NCBI RefSeq assembly: GCF_900162695.1 | Contig: NZ_FUIH01000007.1 | Span: 1,612,001 to 1,676,000 of the forward strand | DNA from: Virgibacillus siamensis | Lineage (GTDB): Bacteria; Bacillota; Bacilli; Bacillales; Amphibacillaceae | Direction of reading: 5' to 3' | Length of the DNA: 64,000 nucleotides | Shown here: piece after piece, positions 16,564 through 26,037 of the stretch | Numbering within the stretch: position 1 is the first letter of the stretch | How the letters are laid out: every line of letters begins with the position of its first letter | Translations under genes and position numbers: made by a program | Notes under the pieces: generated by a model | Seen by the model: the letters and a program-made list of their open reading frames with translations, nothing else | What the model was told of the DNA's origin: nothing | Databases searched by the model: none

Positions 16564-17601
16564 CTACTCAGTTGAACGGGATGATACATTCGGATGGGAG
16601 CGGAAGTGCTGAATGTATTCCAAAGATTTGCCGGTTCCAATAGCTACACTGTCCAGCGGATTATCAGTAACAAACACCGGCATTTCTGTCTCTTCACTGA
16701 TGACTTTGTCCAAATTCCGCAATAAAGCACCACCGCCTGATAATACAATACCCCGTTCGACGACATCTGCTGAAAGTTCAGGTGGTGTCTTCTCGAGGGT
16801 GGACTTGACTGCATTTACAATGGAATCCACCGTATCCCGTAATGACACTGCGATTTCCTTTGCGGTAATAGTGATGGTTTTCGGAAGGCCCGTAAGCAGA
16901 TCGCGGCCTCTAATATCCATCTCAATATCCTCTTTAACCTCGCCGGCGGCTCCAAGATCCATTTTAATAGACTCTGCTGACCTTTCCCCAATCATTAAGT
17001 TATAATGTTTACGAATATAGTAGGTAATTGCTTCATCCATATTATCACCAGCCTTACGAATTGACTGGCTTGTCACAATACCGCCAAGCGAAATGATGGC
17101 AACCTCCGTCGTTCCTCCGCCAATATCAACAATCATGCTTCCGGTCGGTTCCCAAACAGGCAATCCTGCACCAATTGCCGCTGCAAAGGGTTCAGCAATC
17201 GGATATGCATCCTTTGCCCCTGCCTGTTTGGTGGCATCTATAACAGCGCGTTCCTCAACCATTGTTATGCCTGATGGAACACATATCATAACATTCGGTT
17301 TTTTGGCGAAAAATGAACGGTTCTTCATCGCTTTTTTTATATAATACTTCATCAAAACCGCTGTCGTATCATAGTCAGCTATGACACCATCTTTCATAGG
17401 ACGCACAACTGAAATATTCCCCGGTGTCCGTCCGATCATATTCCGTGCATCACTGCCCACTGCTTCAACATCACCAGTTTGCAGATTTTTGGCAACTACT
17501 GTTGGTTCACGTACAACAACACCTTTGTTTTTCACAAAAACAAGTGTATTGGCCGTTCCCAAATCTATCCCCAAGTCCTGTGATAAACTGAATCTTCCCA
17601 A
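16564..17601 (-). CDS. mreB: rod shape-determining actin homologue MreB
   Basis: Membrane-associated actin-like ATPase that organises lateral wall synthesis. The 345 residues show the phosphate-1 motif DLGTANTLVFV (13-23), MVEERAVIDATKQAGA, the phosphate-2 motif IVDIGGGTTEVAII and the adenosine motif GIVLSGGGALLRNL. First gene of an mreBCD-minCD run, with a SigA-type promoter upstream. Confidence 0.98.
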   Translation of the reverse strand: MGRFSLSQDLGIDLGTANTLVFVKNKGVVVREPTVVAKNLQTGDVEAVGSDARNMIGRTPGNISVVRPMKDGVIADYDTTAVLMKYYIKKAMKNRSFFAKKPNVMICVPSGITMVEERAVIDATKQAGAKDAYPIAEPFAAAIGAGLPVWEPTGSMIVDIGGGTTEVAIISLGGIVTSQSIRKAGDNMDEAITYYIRKHYNLMIGERSAESIKMDLGAAGEVKEDIEMDIRGRDLLTGLPKTITITAKEIAVSLRDTVDSIVNAVKSTLEKTPPELSADVVERGIVLSGGGALLRNLDKVISEETEMPVFVTDNPLDSVAIGTGKSLEYIQHFRSHPNVSSRSTE

Positions 17602-17653
17602 AAAGAATCTTCCTTTCCAAACAACGAATTCGTCTCTATATTTATGTAATAAT

Positions 17654-17682
17654 ACTATATCTATTTATCCTTTATGTTTCAA
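17654..17682 (-). promoter_or_regulatory. SigA-type promoter of mreB
   Basis: Minus-strand TTGAAA (17677-17682) and TATAGT (17654-17659) with a 17-nt spacer, about 50 nt upstream of the mreB start. Confidence 0.7.
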
Positions 17683-17753
17683 TCAGGCATCAAAATATAA
17701 CATTTTTTCCCTGTAATGTAAATTTATAAAAGATACAATATCAATCATAATAA

Positions 17754-17786
17754 GCGCCAATTTCATGGAAAATCGGAAACTGGCGC
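17754..17786 (-). terminator. probable terminator of radC
   Basis: An 11-bp stem (17754-17764 with 17776-17786, one mismatched position) between the radC stop and the mreB promoter is followed on the minus strand by TTATTATGATT. The T-tract is interrupted, so it may be a weak terminator. Confidence 0.5.
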
Positions 17787-17841
17787 CAACATGTTCATCA
17801 CTCTATACAATTATACGAAAAAATAAATAAAATAGATAGTG

Positions 17842-18531
17842 TTATAAGTATCCTTTTTCTTTTAGTGATACAAATTTACGGTCACCTATTACTAAATGGT
17901 CCAATAATTCGATTCCAATCATTTTTCCGGATTCAACCAAACGCCGGGTAACATGAATATCTTCCTGTGAAGGGCTTGGATCGCCTGAGGGGTGATTGTG
18001 TGCGCAAATAATGGAAGCTGCGGATCGCTTTACTGCCTCTCTGTAGACCTCGCGAGGATGGACAATGGAAGCATTCAAACTTCCGATGAATATTGTCTGC
18101 CGGTGGATAATTTGATTTTTAGTATTTAGAAACAATACAACAAAATGCTCCTGGTTCAGGTGCCGCATTTCCTCCATTACATAATCCGCACCATCTTCAG
18201 GCGAACGAATAACATACCTTTCACTCGGTTTATACTGGCTCATTCTCCGTCCCAGTTCCAACGAAGACAAAAGCAGAACTCCCTTGGCCGTTCCTATCCC
18301 TTTTATGGAAGTCAATTCCTCAATCGTAGCATCCTTTAATAAATTCAATCCTTCAAAATGCATCAGCAGCCGATTGGACAGTGTCATCACTGATTCTTCT
18401 CTTGTTCCACTGCCAAGCAGGATGGCAAGCAGTTCCTGGTTGGACAGGTGACCTGCTCCCAGCTTGAGCATTCGTTCCCGGGGACGGTCCTCCTTTGGTA
18501 CATCCTTAATCATAATGGTTGATGAAGCCAT
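17842..18531 (-). CDS. radC: RadC/JAB-domain protein
   Basis: The 229-residue protein has an N-terminal helix-hairpin-helix-like region (LGSGTREESV...IKGIGTAKGVLLLSSLELGRR) and a C-terminal JAB/MPN+ domain with the metal motif AHNHPSGDPSPSQED (about 176-190). Despite its name, a role in DNA repair is unproven. In B. subtilis, maf lies between radC and spoIIB; it is absent from this slot here. Confidence 0.96.
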   Translation of the reverse strand: MASSTIMIKDVPKEDRPRERMLKLGAGHLSNQELLAILLGSGTREESVMTLSNRLLMHFEGLNLLKDATIEELTSIKGIGTAKGVLLLSSLELGRRMSQYKPSERYVIRSPEDGADYVMEEMRHLNQEHFVVLFLNTKNQIIHRQTIFIGSLNASIVHPREVYREAVKRSAASIICAHNHPSGDPSPSQEDIHVTRRLVESGKMIGIELLDHLVIGDRKFVSLKEKGYL

Positions 18532-18699
18532 AATTTATCCTCCTTGAATAAAGTTAGCTTCATCTTACCCACTTTACAGTTGCTGGACAAATCCCCATAA
18601 TTCCATTTTTACATCGCCTGCACGTCAAAAAACAAGAAAATCACTAGAAGGAAAGATATTTTTCACCCTTCTCTTGCCGTGTAAAATCAAAAAAGTAAA

Positions 18700-19623
18700 T
18701 TATTTCGCGGATAAATCAGATAAGTCTTTCCACAATTGCAGCATTGCAATGTTTTTGTTCCAATAATTATCTGAAACAGCGCTCAGCTCCTTATCGAGCT
18801 GATCAGCAAACACTCCTACTTCTGTTGTTGTTTCCAAATCCGCCTCGACCAACTGGTTCCAATCCTCCATTGATATGGACTCCCCTGAACTGAGTGAACC
18901 AACAGCCTGCTGCCATTGTTTCTGAAACTGCTGCATCCACTTTTCCGCATCACCATTCATCTTTAATTGAAATGACTCCGTCGACCACGCTTTTACGTAT
19001 ACGTCAAGATCCGCTTTGGAAAATTGGTTTGCAAGCTTTTTCGCCTCAGCCTCTGAGCTGGCTACACCCGCAAACACATAAAATTGGTTATCCTTTTGCC
19101 AAAGCATTGCAGAAAACCCGGCGTTTTTGAATGAATCAGCCATTTCCGAGGCGTTTTGCTCACCGCTGAAAACTCCTGCTTGTAGAACAAACGCCTGGAT
19201 TGGTGCAACTGTACCGCTTATACCGGGTGTATTTTCATTGTCTTCTTTATCAGTATTTTCGCCATCAATGGATGACGTGGCAATGCCATTATTTTGTTGT
19301 GCCAAACTATCATCAATATCGACAAACATATTCAGCATGAAAACTCCCATGACAGTTCCAATCAGCAATGCGCTCAATATAGCAATCAGTAATGGCTTAA
19401 ATACATTAAATTTGCCTGTCGGCCGAAAACTATCCCCATCTTTTGTATCGTGCCGGCGAACAAGGGCAGGTATTTGTTCTTCATCATCTGTATCCTCAAA
19501 AGCCGCAGCAGCATATTTTTGATGAAGCTGAGAATCTGATTGCTTTTTCAAGGAATCATCATTTCGATTCATTCGTGTCTTTTTTCCATTCATCCATACG
19601 ATTATTGGTTTATCTTTGCCCAA
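18700..19623 (-). CDS. spoIIB: stage II sporulation protein SpoIIB (SPOR domain)
   Basis: The 307-residue protein has a charged cytoplasmic N-terminus, one membrane helix (about 77-98, LLIAILSALLIGTVMGVFML), and an extracellular SPOR domain (about 142-215: QAFVLQAGVFSGEQNASEMA, YVFAGVASSEAEAKKLA) that binds denuded peptidoglycan. SpoIIB localises septal-thinning proteins during engulfment. The start is TTG at 19623, 6 nt after GGAGGGG. The gene symbol rests on the SPOR topology and position between folC and radC. Confidence 0.85.
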   Translation of the reverse strand: MGKDKPIIVWMNGKKTRMNRNDDSLKKQSDSQLHQKYAAAAFEDTDDEEQIPALVRRHDTKDGDSFRPTGKFNVFKPLLIAILSALLIGTVMGVFMLNMFVDIDDSLAQQNNGIATSSIDGENTDKEDNENTPGISGTVAPIQAFVLQAGVFSGEQNASEMADSFKNAGFSAMLWQKDNQFYVFAGVASSEAEAKKLANQFSKADLDVYVKAWSTESFQLKMNGDAEKWMQQFQKQWQQAVGSLSSGESISMEDWNQLVEADLETTTEVGVFADQLDKELSAVSDNYWNKNIAMLQLWKDLSDLSAK

Positions 19624-19740
19624 TCAATTCCCCTCCATATGCCAATTTGTTTCACTCTAGCACAGAAGGTATAAAAAGTAAGACGATAATTGTCACCCTA
19701 TCGAAAAAACTTTTCAACAGAATCTGATTTCATTGGACAA

Positions 19741-21054
19741 TCATCCATTTCGCTGTTCTTCCTGTTCTCTCCGAAAATGGATGTATTTTCGAACTTCATC
19801 AATAAAATTCAATGAACCTGTAACATACCAGCATAAAGAGGATGAGCTGTTTTCCGGGATTAATTGAATTGCTTCTTTCCAATCCCTTATCACTTTTATA
19901 TTTTTATTTGAATCGGGGGCAGCTGCCATCAATTCATCACAGGATGCTGCCCTTGGATGATCAAAGCTCGTTAATGTAACAGTGGAAAAACGGTCACAGA
20001 GAAGCCGTAGCATTTTCTCAAGATCTTTATCCCGAAATGCAGCAAAAATCAAATGTTTCGTCTCGGTTTGATCATTCCCAAGTGTTTTGATAAAGGCATT
20101 TACGCCAGCCGGATTATGGGCACCGTCTAGAATAAGTGAAGGGCCGATGCGTTCAAACCTTCCCGGGATAACGGTTTGATACAGGGCATCAAGACATCTG
20201 TTCCAATCAAGTACATAGCCGCGTTTCCGAAGAAGCCTCAATACCATGATGGCAAGGGAAGCGTTTTTAACCTGGTGGATACCATGCATATTCAGAGTAA
20301 CCCTTAGCAGCAGACCCCTATCGCCCAACGTCCATTCAAACGACTGGCTGATTTCAGACTGTATTGGCAAGCTATATTGAAACTCGTGCGATAAGTGGTA
20401 AACTGGTGCATCTCTCTCTGCCGCTTCTTCACGGATCACATTTAGTGCTCCGGTTTCCATTTCTCCCACTATAACCGGTTTATCCTTCTTAATAATACCT
20501 GCCTTGTGATACGCAATAGAGGTTTTTGTGTTACCTAAAAAAGCAATATGGTCCTTTTCCACATTCGTGATGACAGACAATAATGGTGAAAAGCAATTTG
20601 TTGTATCTTCTCTTCCTCCCATACCCGCCTCAATCAGTGCTATTTCTACATTGTCAGCAAAATACAGGAATGCTGCAGCGGTTATAATCTCGAACTCTGT
20701 CGGGTGATTCGCATCATGATCTAGTTCGCTGATACACGGCAGCATTCTGTTCAAAATGGCAATCCACTCAGATTGCTGAAGCATCTTATCATTTTTCAAA
20801 ATATGTCCTGTTATCCCTTCCAGACTTGGAGACGTAAACACTCCTACAGAATATCCATTTGCAATTAAAGCATTTCTAAGATAGTAAACTGTAGATCCTT
20901 TACCATTTGTTCCTGCCACATGGACGGCATTAATTTTATCTTGCGGATTTCCAAGCATTTGAAGCAATTTGTGTATCCGATCGAGACCAGGTTTCATTCC
21001 GTACAATTTTCTTGAATTAAAAAAGTCCTCTACTTGTGCAAAGTTGCTAAACAT
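19741..21054 (-). CDS. folC: folylpolyglutamate synthase/dihydrofolate synthase
   Basis: Adds glutamate to folates (and dihydropteroate) using ATP. The 437 residues show the Mur-ligase-type P-loop VAGTNGKGST (46-55), GMGGREDTTN, and the C-terminal domain with LDGAHNPAG. In B. subtilis, comC follows on the downstream side and valS precedes it upstream. Here comC is missing and a plus-strand gene pair separates folC from valS. Confidence 0.97.
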   Translation of the reverse strand: MFSNFAQVEDFFNSRKLYGMKPGLDRIHKLLQMLGNPQDKINAVHVAGTNGKGSTVYYLRNALIANGYSVGVFTSPSLEGITGHILKNDKMLQQSEWIAILNRMLPCISELDHDANHPTEFEIITAAAFLYFADNVEIALIEAGMGGREDTTNCFSPLLSVITNVEKDHIAFLGNTKTSIAYHKAGIIKKDKPVIVGEMETGALNVIREEAAERDAPVYHLSHEFQYSLPIQSEISQSFEWTLGDRGLLLRVTLNMHGIHQVKNASLAIMVLRLLRKRGYVLDWNRCLDALYQTVIPGRFERIGPSLILDGAHNPAGVNAFIKTLGNDQTETKHLIFAAFRDKDLEKMLRLLCDRFSTVTLTSFDHPRAASCDELMAAAPDSNKNIKVIRDWKEAIQLIPENSSSSLCWYVTGSLNFIDEVRKYIHFRREQEEQRNG

Positions 21055-21148
21055 AAAAAGTACACCGCTTTTCTTTTATTATCATAAACACTAGAATAAG
21101 TATATCAATTAAAAAAATCAAATTGTACGTAAGAAAGGAACTTTTAAA

Positions 21149-22060
21149 ATGAACCCAAAAGGATGGATTATATATAACGGACACTTACCGGGTAATAAAT
21201 TTTTGGATTTTGCCGAATGGATACAAGCGGCAACTGAGCGTCAAAACGTTCAAACAAAAATCGTCAAAAATAATGAACTGCTGTCATATTTAACGGAGAC
21301 TTCACTGGACCTGCTTCGAAATAACGGTATGGGCTTACCCGATTTCGCTGTTTTCACAGATAAAGACATCTATTTGGCACGTCAGCTTGAATTTCTGGGA
21401 GTCCAGGTATTCAACAGTGCTCGGACAATTGAAATTAGTGATGATAAAATCGCATCTTATCAGGCTTTGGCTTTTCACGGTCTGCCTATACCAAGAACAG
21501 TTGCCGCACCAAAAATGTTTGCTTCATCTCCATCATTCAATCCGGATGATTATCAAGCGGCCATTGATAAATTCGGCTTTCCAATGATTATTAAAGAAGC
21601 ATTTGGATCATTTGGAGAACAGGTCTATCTTGTTCAAAATAAAGACGAAATGTATATCAAACTAAAGGAGTTGCAAGGAAAACCTTTTGTATTGCAAGAA
21701 TTTGTCTCAACCAGCTATGGCAGGGATATTCGTCTCCATGTTACTGGTGAAAAAGTAGTTGCATCCATGATGCGACATGCGCCAAATGATTTTCGGGCAA
21801 ATGTGACAGCTGGGGGTGCCATGCAGCCGTATGGGCCATCAGAATATGAAATGAACTTGGCGATTGCCGCAACAAAGGCTATCGGTGCTGAATTTGCAGG
21901 GGTTGATTTATTGTTGGGACCAAATGAAAAACGGCTCGTATGTGAAATTAATTCAAATGCCCATATACGAAATATTTATAATTGTACCGGTATAAATGTT
22001 GCTGAATCGATCATTGGCCATATTATGAAAATCATGCAAAACGGAGGATACCATGAATAA
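21149..22060 (+). CDS. RimK-like ATP-grasp ligase, first of a tandem pair
   Basis: A 303-residue ATP-grasp protein: N-terminal preATP domain (1-95, ending FLGVQVFNSARTIEISDDK), ATP-binding lid with FPMIIKEAFGSFGEQ (144-158, Lys149), and the core with QEFV, GRDIRLHV (191-198), FRANVTAGG and AGVDLLL (Asp253), ending in the metal motif CEINSN (Glu266, Asn268). All expected nucleotide and metal ligands are present. RimK relatives join an amino acid or amine to a carboxylate, often on a peptide; the substrate here is unknown. A GAAAGGAAC ribosome site precedes the ATG. The next gene overlaps by 8 bp. Confidence 0.85.
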   Translation: MNPKGWIIYNGHLPGNKFLDFAEWIQAATERQNVQTKIVKNNELLSYLTETSLDLLRNNGMGLPDFAVFTDKDIYLARQLEFLGVQVFNSARTIEISDDKIASYQALAFHGLPIPRTVAAPKMFASSPSFNPDDYQAAIDKFGFPMIIKEAFGSFGEQVYLVQNKDEMYIKLKELQGKPFVLQEFVSTSYGRDIRLHVTGEKVVASMMRHAPNDFRANVTAGGAMQPYGPSEYEMNLAIAATKAIGAEFAGVDLLLGPNEKRLVCEINSNAHIRNIYNCTGINVAESIIGHIMKIMQNGGYHE

Positions 22061-22916
22061 ACACGGGTGGCTGATTTATCAAAAACAGGATGCGGAACAG
22101 AATAATTCGTTCATAAAATGGTTTATCGATGAAGCTGAAAAACAAAACCTGAAATTATCCTTGATCTTGCGCGAGGAAATGACTGCAGGCATTATCGATA
22201 ACAAACGAACCGTATTGATTAATCATAAACAGGTATCTTTACCAGATTTCGCAATCGTTCGCACAATTGACCAAATGCTGAGCCATTTCCTCGAAGCTTT
22301 AGAAATACGTGTTTTTAATAGGGCAGCAATCTCTGAAATGTGCAATAACAAAGCACGCACTCATTTTCATTTGAACGAACTGTCCATACCAATGGTTGAT
22401 ACCATCTTTCTCGGGAATGAAATAAAGCGGATTGATCCCCCCATACCATATCCTGTTGTTTTAAAAGAGGCGGCTGGACGCGGCGGACAACAGGTATATA
22501 TGATCCATAACCGGCAGGAATGGGAGTCCCGCCTTATGACTGCTGCTTCCGGCGATCTGGTTATCCAGTCAATCGATTCTATACAACTTGGAAAGGATGT
22601 CCGGGTGTTTATTGTCGGGAAAGAAATTGTTGGAGCAGTATTACGGAATAGCACAACAGATTTTCGCTCCAACTATAAATTGGGCGGTACTGCATCATGG
22701 TACCCGTTAAATCACACCGAACGAAAAATGATTCAATCCATCATCAACCATTTTGATTTTGGCATGGTCGGAATCGATTTTCTGCTCGACAATGATGGAA
22801 GATTACTTTTAAATGAAATAGAAGATGTCGTCGGTTCACGTACCCTCAGCGCAGTCAGTAATATTAACATTCTGGAAAAGTATGTGTCACATATCAAAAG
22901 CGGAAATCCATCTTAA
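22053..22916 (+). CDS. RimK-like ATP-grasp ligase, second of a tandem pair
   Basis: A 287-residue ATP-grasp protein with the same layout as its partner: YPVVLKEAAGRGGQQVY (133-149), GKDVRVFIVG, DFRSNYKLGG and VGIDFLL (Asp242). The terminal metal motif reads NEIED (254-258), so the usual Glu-x-Asn is Glu-x-Glu. Only modest similarity to the upstream copy is visible, which suggests an old duplication or a heteromeric partner rather than a recent copy. GGAGG lies 5 nt before the ATG within the upstream gene, so translation is probably coupled. The stop lies in the loop of a terminator hairpin. Confidence 0.83.
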   Translation: MNKHGWLIYQKQDAEQNNSFIKWFIDEAEKQNLKLSLILREEMTAGIIDNKRTVLINHKQVSLPDFAIVRTIDQMLSHFLEALEIRVFNRAAISEMCNNKARTHFHLNELSIPMVDTIFLGNEIKRIDPPIPYPVVLKEAAGRGGQQVYMIHNRQEWESRLMTAASGDLVIQSIDSIQLGKDVRVFIVGKEIVGAVLRNSTTDFRSNYKLGGTASWYPLNHTERKMIQSIINHFDFGMVGIDFLLDNDGRLLLNEIEDVVGSRTLSAVSNINILEKYVSHIKSGNPS

Positions 22917-22945
22917 AATGAATTTCCGCTTTGTTCTGTTTTTCC
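22899..22945. terminator. terminator between the ATP-grasp pair and valS
   Basis: A 9-bp stem (AGCGGAAAT 22899-22907 with 22922-22930) is followed on the plus strand by TTGTTCTGTTTTT and on the minus strand by TTTGATATG. It serves the plus-strand pair and probably valS. Confidence 0.75.
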
Positions 22946-22947
22946 GA

Positions 22948-25590
22948 TTATGACTTTAGTTCTTCCAGCCTTGCTTTTACTTTTGACTGCTTTTCTTTAT
23001 AGTCCTGCTCTTTTTTTCGTTCTTCTTCTACAACTGCTTCCGGTGCCTTATTCACAAATCCTGCATTCGCAAGTTTCTTCTGAACACGATCAACCTCTTT
23101 ATTCCACTTTTCAAGCTTTTTTTCGAGGCGGTTGATTTCTTTATCAAAATCAATCAGACCTTCGAGCGGCAGGAATAATTCAGCACCTGTTACAACTGCT
23201 GACATTGCTTTGTCAGGAGCATCCACAGAAGTGCTAATGGTTAACACATCCGGATTACAGAATCTTTCCAAATAATGTCTGTTAGTTTCCAATTCAGCCG
23301 TGATTTCTTCATTTTCGGTCTGGATCATCAGTTTAATTTGTTTCGACATTGGTGTATCTACCTCTGCACGAATATTCCGTACTGCCTTGATGATGGAAAC
23401 AAGTCGTTTCATTTCATTGGAAGCTGCTTCATCATGGAATTCCGTTTTCACCTGTGGCCAAGCTGCAACCGTAATGGATTCACCTTGGTGTGGCAGCTGC
23501 TGCCAAATTTCCTCCGTTATAAATGGCATATATGGATGAAGCATGCGCATCGTGTTATCAAGAACATAGGCAAGAACAGACTGTGTTGTTCGTTTCTGTT
23601 TCTCATCATCTCCATATAACGGCAACTTGGCCATTTCGATATACCAATCACACAATTCATCCCAGATAAAATTATACAGATAACGACCGGCTTCACCGAA
23701 TTCATATTTATTCGTATTCTTCGTAACCTGTTCAATGGTTTCATTCAGCCGGGTCAAAATCCATTTATCAGCCAATGACATGTCACCGCTTAAATCAATA
23801 TCCCGGTAAGTGAAACCTTCCATATTCATCAGTGAAAAACGTGAGGCATTCCACACTTTGTTGGCAAAGTTCCAAGTTGATTCAATTTTTTCCCAGTGGA
23901 ATCGCAAATCCTGACCAGGGGTTGATCCGGTAAGTAAAAAGTAACGCAATGAATCTGCACCATATTTTTCAATAACATCCATTGGATCAACACCATTGCC
24001 GAGTGATTTACTCATTTTTCTGCCTTCCGCGTCGCGAATCAGGCCATGAATCAGCACATCCTTAAAAGGCCGTTCATCCGTAAATTGTTTCGACTGAAAA
24101 ATCATCCGTGCCACCCAGAAGAAAATAATGTCATATCCTGTTACAAGAACATCCGTTGGAAAATAACGTTTGAAATCATCGGTATCTTCCGGCCACCCCA
24201 TCGTTGAAAATGGCCAAAGTGCGGATGAAAACCACGTATCCAGTACATCTTCATCCTGTTCCCAATTTTCCAAATCCGCTGGCGCTTCCTTACCGACATA
24301 AATCTCATTTGTTTCTTTATGATACCAGGCCGGAATACGGTGCCCCCACCACAATTGCCGGGATATACACCAATCACGAATATTTTCCATCCAATGAAGA
24401 TAGGTCCGTTCAAATCGTTCCGGCACAAAATTAACCTTTCCATCTCCCTTTTGCATGTCAATAACCGCATCAGCAAGCGGCTGCATATTGACAAACCATT
24501 GAGTGGACAAATACGGTTCAACAACAGCCCCGCTGCGTTCCGAATGGCCAACTTGATGTGTATGATCCTCAATGTCAAATAGTACACCCTGTTCCTGAAG
24601 ATCCTTCACAATTTGCTTACGGCACTCAAAACGATCCAGCCCCTGATATTTCCCGGCATTCTCGTTCATTGATCCATCTTCATTCATCACTAAAATTCGT
24701 TCAAGATTATGACGATTGCCGATTGCAAAGTCATTTGGATCATGTGCCGGTGTAATTTTAACAGCTCCGGAACCCATTTCCATATCGACATAATCATCTG
24801 CAACAATTTCCATTTCACGACCAACAATAGGCAATACAACCGTTTTTCCGATCAGGTGCTTATAACGCTCATCTTCCGGGTGTACAGCAACAGCCGTGTC
24901 ACCGAGCATCGTTTCCGGACGGGTTGTGGCGATTTCAATCGTTTCATCACTGTCTTTAATCGGGTACCGCATGTGATAGAATTTGCCATGGACTTCTTCA
25001 TAGATAACTTCAATATCGGATAGGGCTGTTTTCGTATCCGGATCCCAGTTAATGATATATTCTCCACGATAAATTAACCCTTTTTCATAAAGCGTGACAA
25101 AAACCTCACGAACTGCTTTTGACAATCCTTCATCAAGCGTGAAACGTTCCCGGGAATAGTCCAGGCCCAAGCCGAGCTTCTCCCACTGTGAGCGGATAAA
25201 CGCGGCATATTCCCCTTTCCAGTCCCATGCCGTTTCCAGAAATTTGTCGCGGCCGAGATCATAACGTGAAGTGCCCTGTTCCTTTAATTTTGCTTCAACT
25301 TTTGCCTGAGTGGCAATCCCCGCATGATCCATTCCGGGCAGCCACAACACATCATAGCCCTGCATGCGTTTCATTCTGGAAATCGTATCTTGCATCGTCG
25401 TATCCCAGGCGTGGCCCAAATGCAGCTTTCCTGTAACATTCGGCGGCGGAATTACAATTGAAAATGGTTCCTTTTCCGGATCTCCTGTTGCTTCAAAAAA
25501 TTTACCATCAACCCAAAACTTATAACGGCCTTTTTCAATTTCCTGCGGGTTATACTTGGATGACATCGATGTATTTGCTTCATCCTTCAT
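22948..25590 (-). CDS. valS: valyl-tRNA synthetase
   Basis: Class I synthetase charging tRNA-Val. 880 residues, the same length as B. subtilis ValS. It shows the HIGH-type motif PPPNVTGKLHLGHAW, KMSKSLGN, the CP1 editing domain (including TTRPETMLGDTAVAVHP), and a C-terminal coiled coil (EINRLEKKLEKWNKEVDRVQKKLA, last 65 residues). The ATG at 25590 follows AAAAGGAGG; the open frame continues upstream into the T-box leader, which is not coding. It is minus strand, upstream of folC. Confidence 0.98.
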   Translation of the reverse strand: MKDEANTSMSSKYNPQEIEKGRYKFWVDGKFFEATGDPEKEPFSIVIPPPNVTGKLHLGHAWDTTMQDTISRMKRMQGYDVLWLPGMDHAGIATQAKVEAKLKEQGTSRYDLGRDKFLETAWDWKGEYAAFIRSQWEKLGLGLDYSRERFTLDEGLSKAVREVFVTLYEKGLIYRGEYIINWDPDTKTALSDIEVIYEEVHGKFYHMRYPIKDSDETIEIATTRPETMLGDTAVAVHPEDERYKHLIGKTVVLPIVGREMEIVADDYVDMEMGSGAVKITPAHDPNDFAIGNRHNLERILVMNEDGSMNENAGKYQGLDRFECRKQIVKDLQEQGVLFDIEDHTHQVGHSERSGAVVEPYLSTQWFVNMQPLADAVIDMQKGDGKVNFVPERFERTYLHWMENIRDWCISRQLWWGHRIPAWYHKETNEIYVGKEAPADLENWEQDEDVLDTWFSSALWPFSTMGWPEDTDDFKRYFPTDVLVTGYDIIFFWVARMIFQSKQFTDERPFKDVLIHGLIRDAEGRKMSKSLGNGVDPMDVIEKYGADSLRYFLLTGSTPGQDLRFHWEKIESTWNFANKVWNASRFSLMNMEGFTYRDIDLSGDMSLADKWILTRLNETIEQVTKNTNKYEFGEAGRYLYNFIWDELCDWYIEMAKLPLYGDDEKQKRTTQSVLAYVLDNTMRMLHPYMPFITEEIWQQLPHQGESITVAAWPQVKTEFHDEAASNEMKRLVSIIKAVRNIRAEVDTPMSKQIKLMIQTENEEITAELETNRHYLERFCNPDVLTISTSVDAPDKAMSAVVTGAELFLPLEGLIDFDKEINRLEKKLEKWNKEVDRVQKKLANAGFVNKAPEAVVEEERKKEQDYKEKQSKVKARLEELKS

Positions 25591-25659
25591 TTGATTTTCC
25601 TCCTTTTTAAATAAATTGGCTTTCCAAAGGTCCTGGCCAAATGCGGACTTCTCATCTGC

Positions 25660-25920
25660 CTGGAAAAATAAAAAATCCTTTTCATCCCGATAAAAGGACG
25701 AAAAGGATATATTTCCGTGGTACCACCTTTGTTCACAAACATTGTCTGTGCACTTCATTCATGGATAACGGTCAACAGCCGGCACTCTTCTACTGATTTG
25801 TCAATCTTTCAAAGAGGCTGCGTCAAGGGCGACCTTCCAAAACAATGATACCTGGGAAACTTCCACCACGTGTTTCCCTCTCTTAAAGGCATTATTTTGT
25901 ACTCTTCCCTGTCACTGCAT
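25660..25920 (-). promoter_or_regulatory. T-box riboswitch, valine-responsive, upstream of valS
   Basis: The minus strand carries the T-box sequence GGTGGTACCACGGAAAT (25711-25727), which pairs with the acceptor end of uncharged tRNA. It is followed by a terminator stem (25676-25710, ATCCTTTT paired with AAAAGGAT) and a T-tract TTTTTTATTTTT. A candidate specifier codon GTC (valine) is at 25831-25833, followed by a purine, near the 3' side of stem I. Uncharged tRNA-Val is expected to favour antitermination. Boundaries and the specifier are read by eye. Confidence 0.92.
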
Positions 25921-25936
25921 TTTCATATTACATCTT

Positions 25937-25965
25937 ATTCTATCGCTTATACCTTGTAAAATCAA
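25937..25965 (-). promoter_or_regulatory. SigA promoter of the valS T-box transcript
   Basis: Minus-strand TTGATT (25960-25965) and TAGAAT (25937-25942) are separated by 17 nt. Transcription would begin about 25930, just before the T-box stem I. Confidence 0.8.
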
Positions 25966-26037
25966 CTGTTTTTATGGTGCACGAATAAACCAGTTCTTAT
26001 CATATACTATTATACACATAAGAAAGAGGTGATAAAC

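Noticed and set aside
25591..25758. Possible 56-residue N-terminal extension of ValS
   Set aside because: The segment contains the T-box sequence and terminator, and the ATG at 25590 has a strong ribosome site and gives the known ValS length.
25985..26025. Sigma-E or sigma-G promoter for the small membrane protein
   Set aside because: GAATA and CATATACT are present but the spacing (13 nt) does not fit either consensus well.
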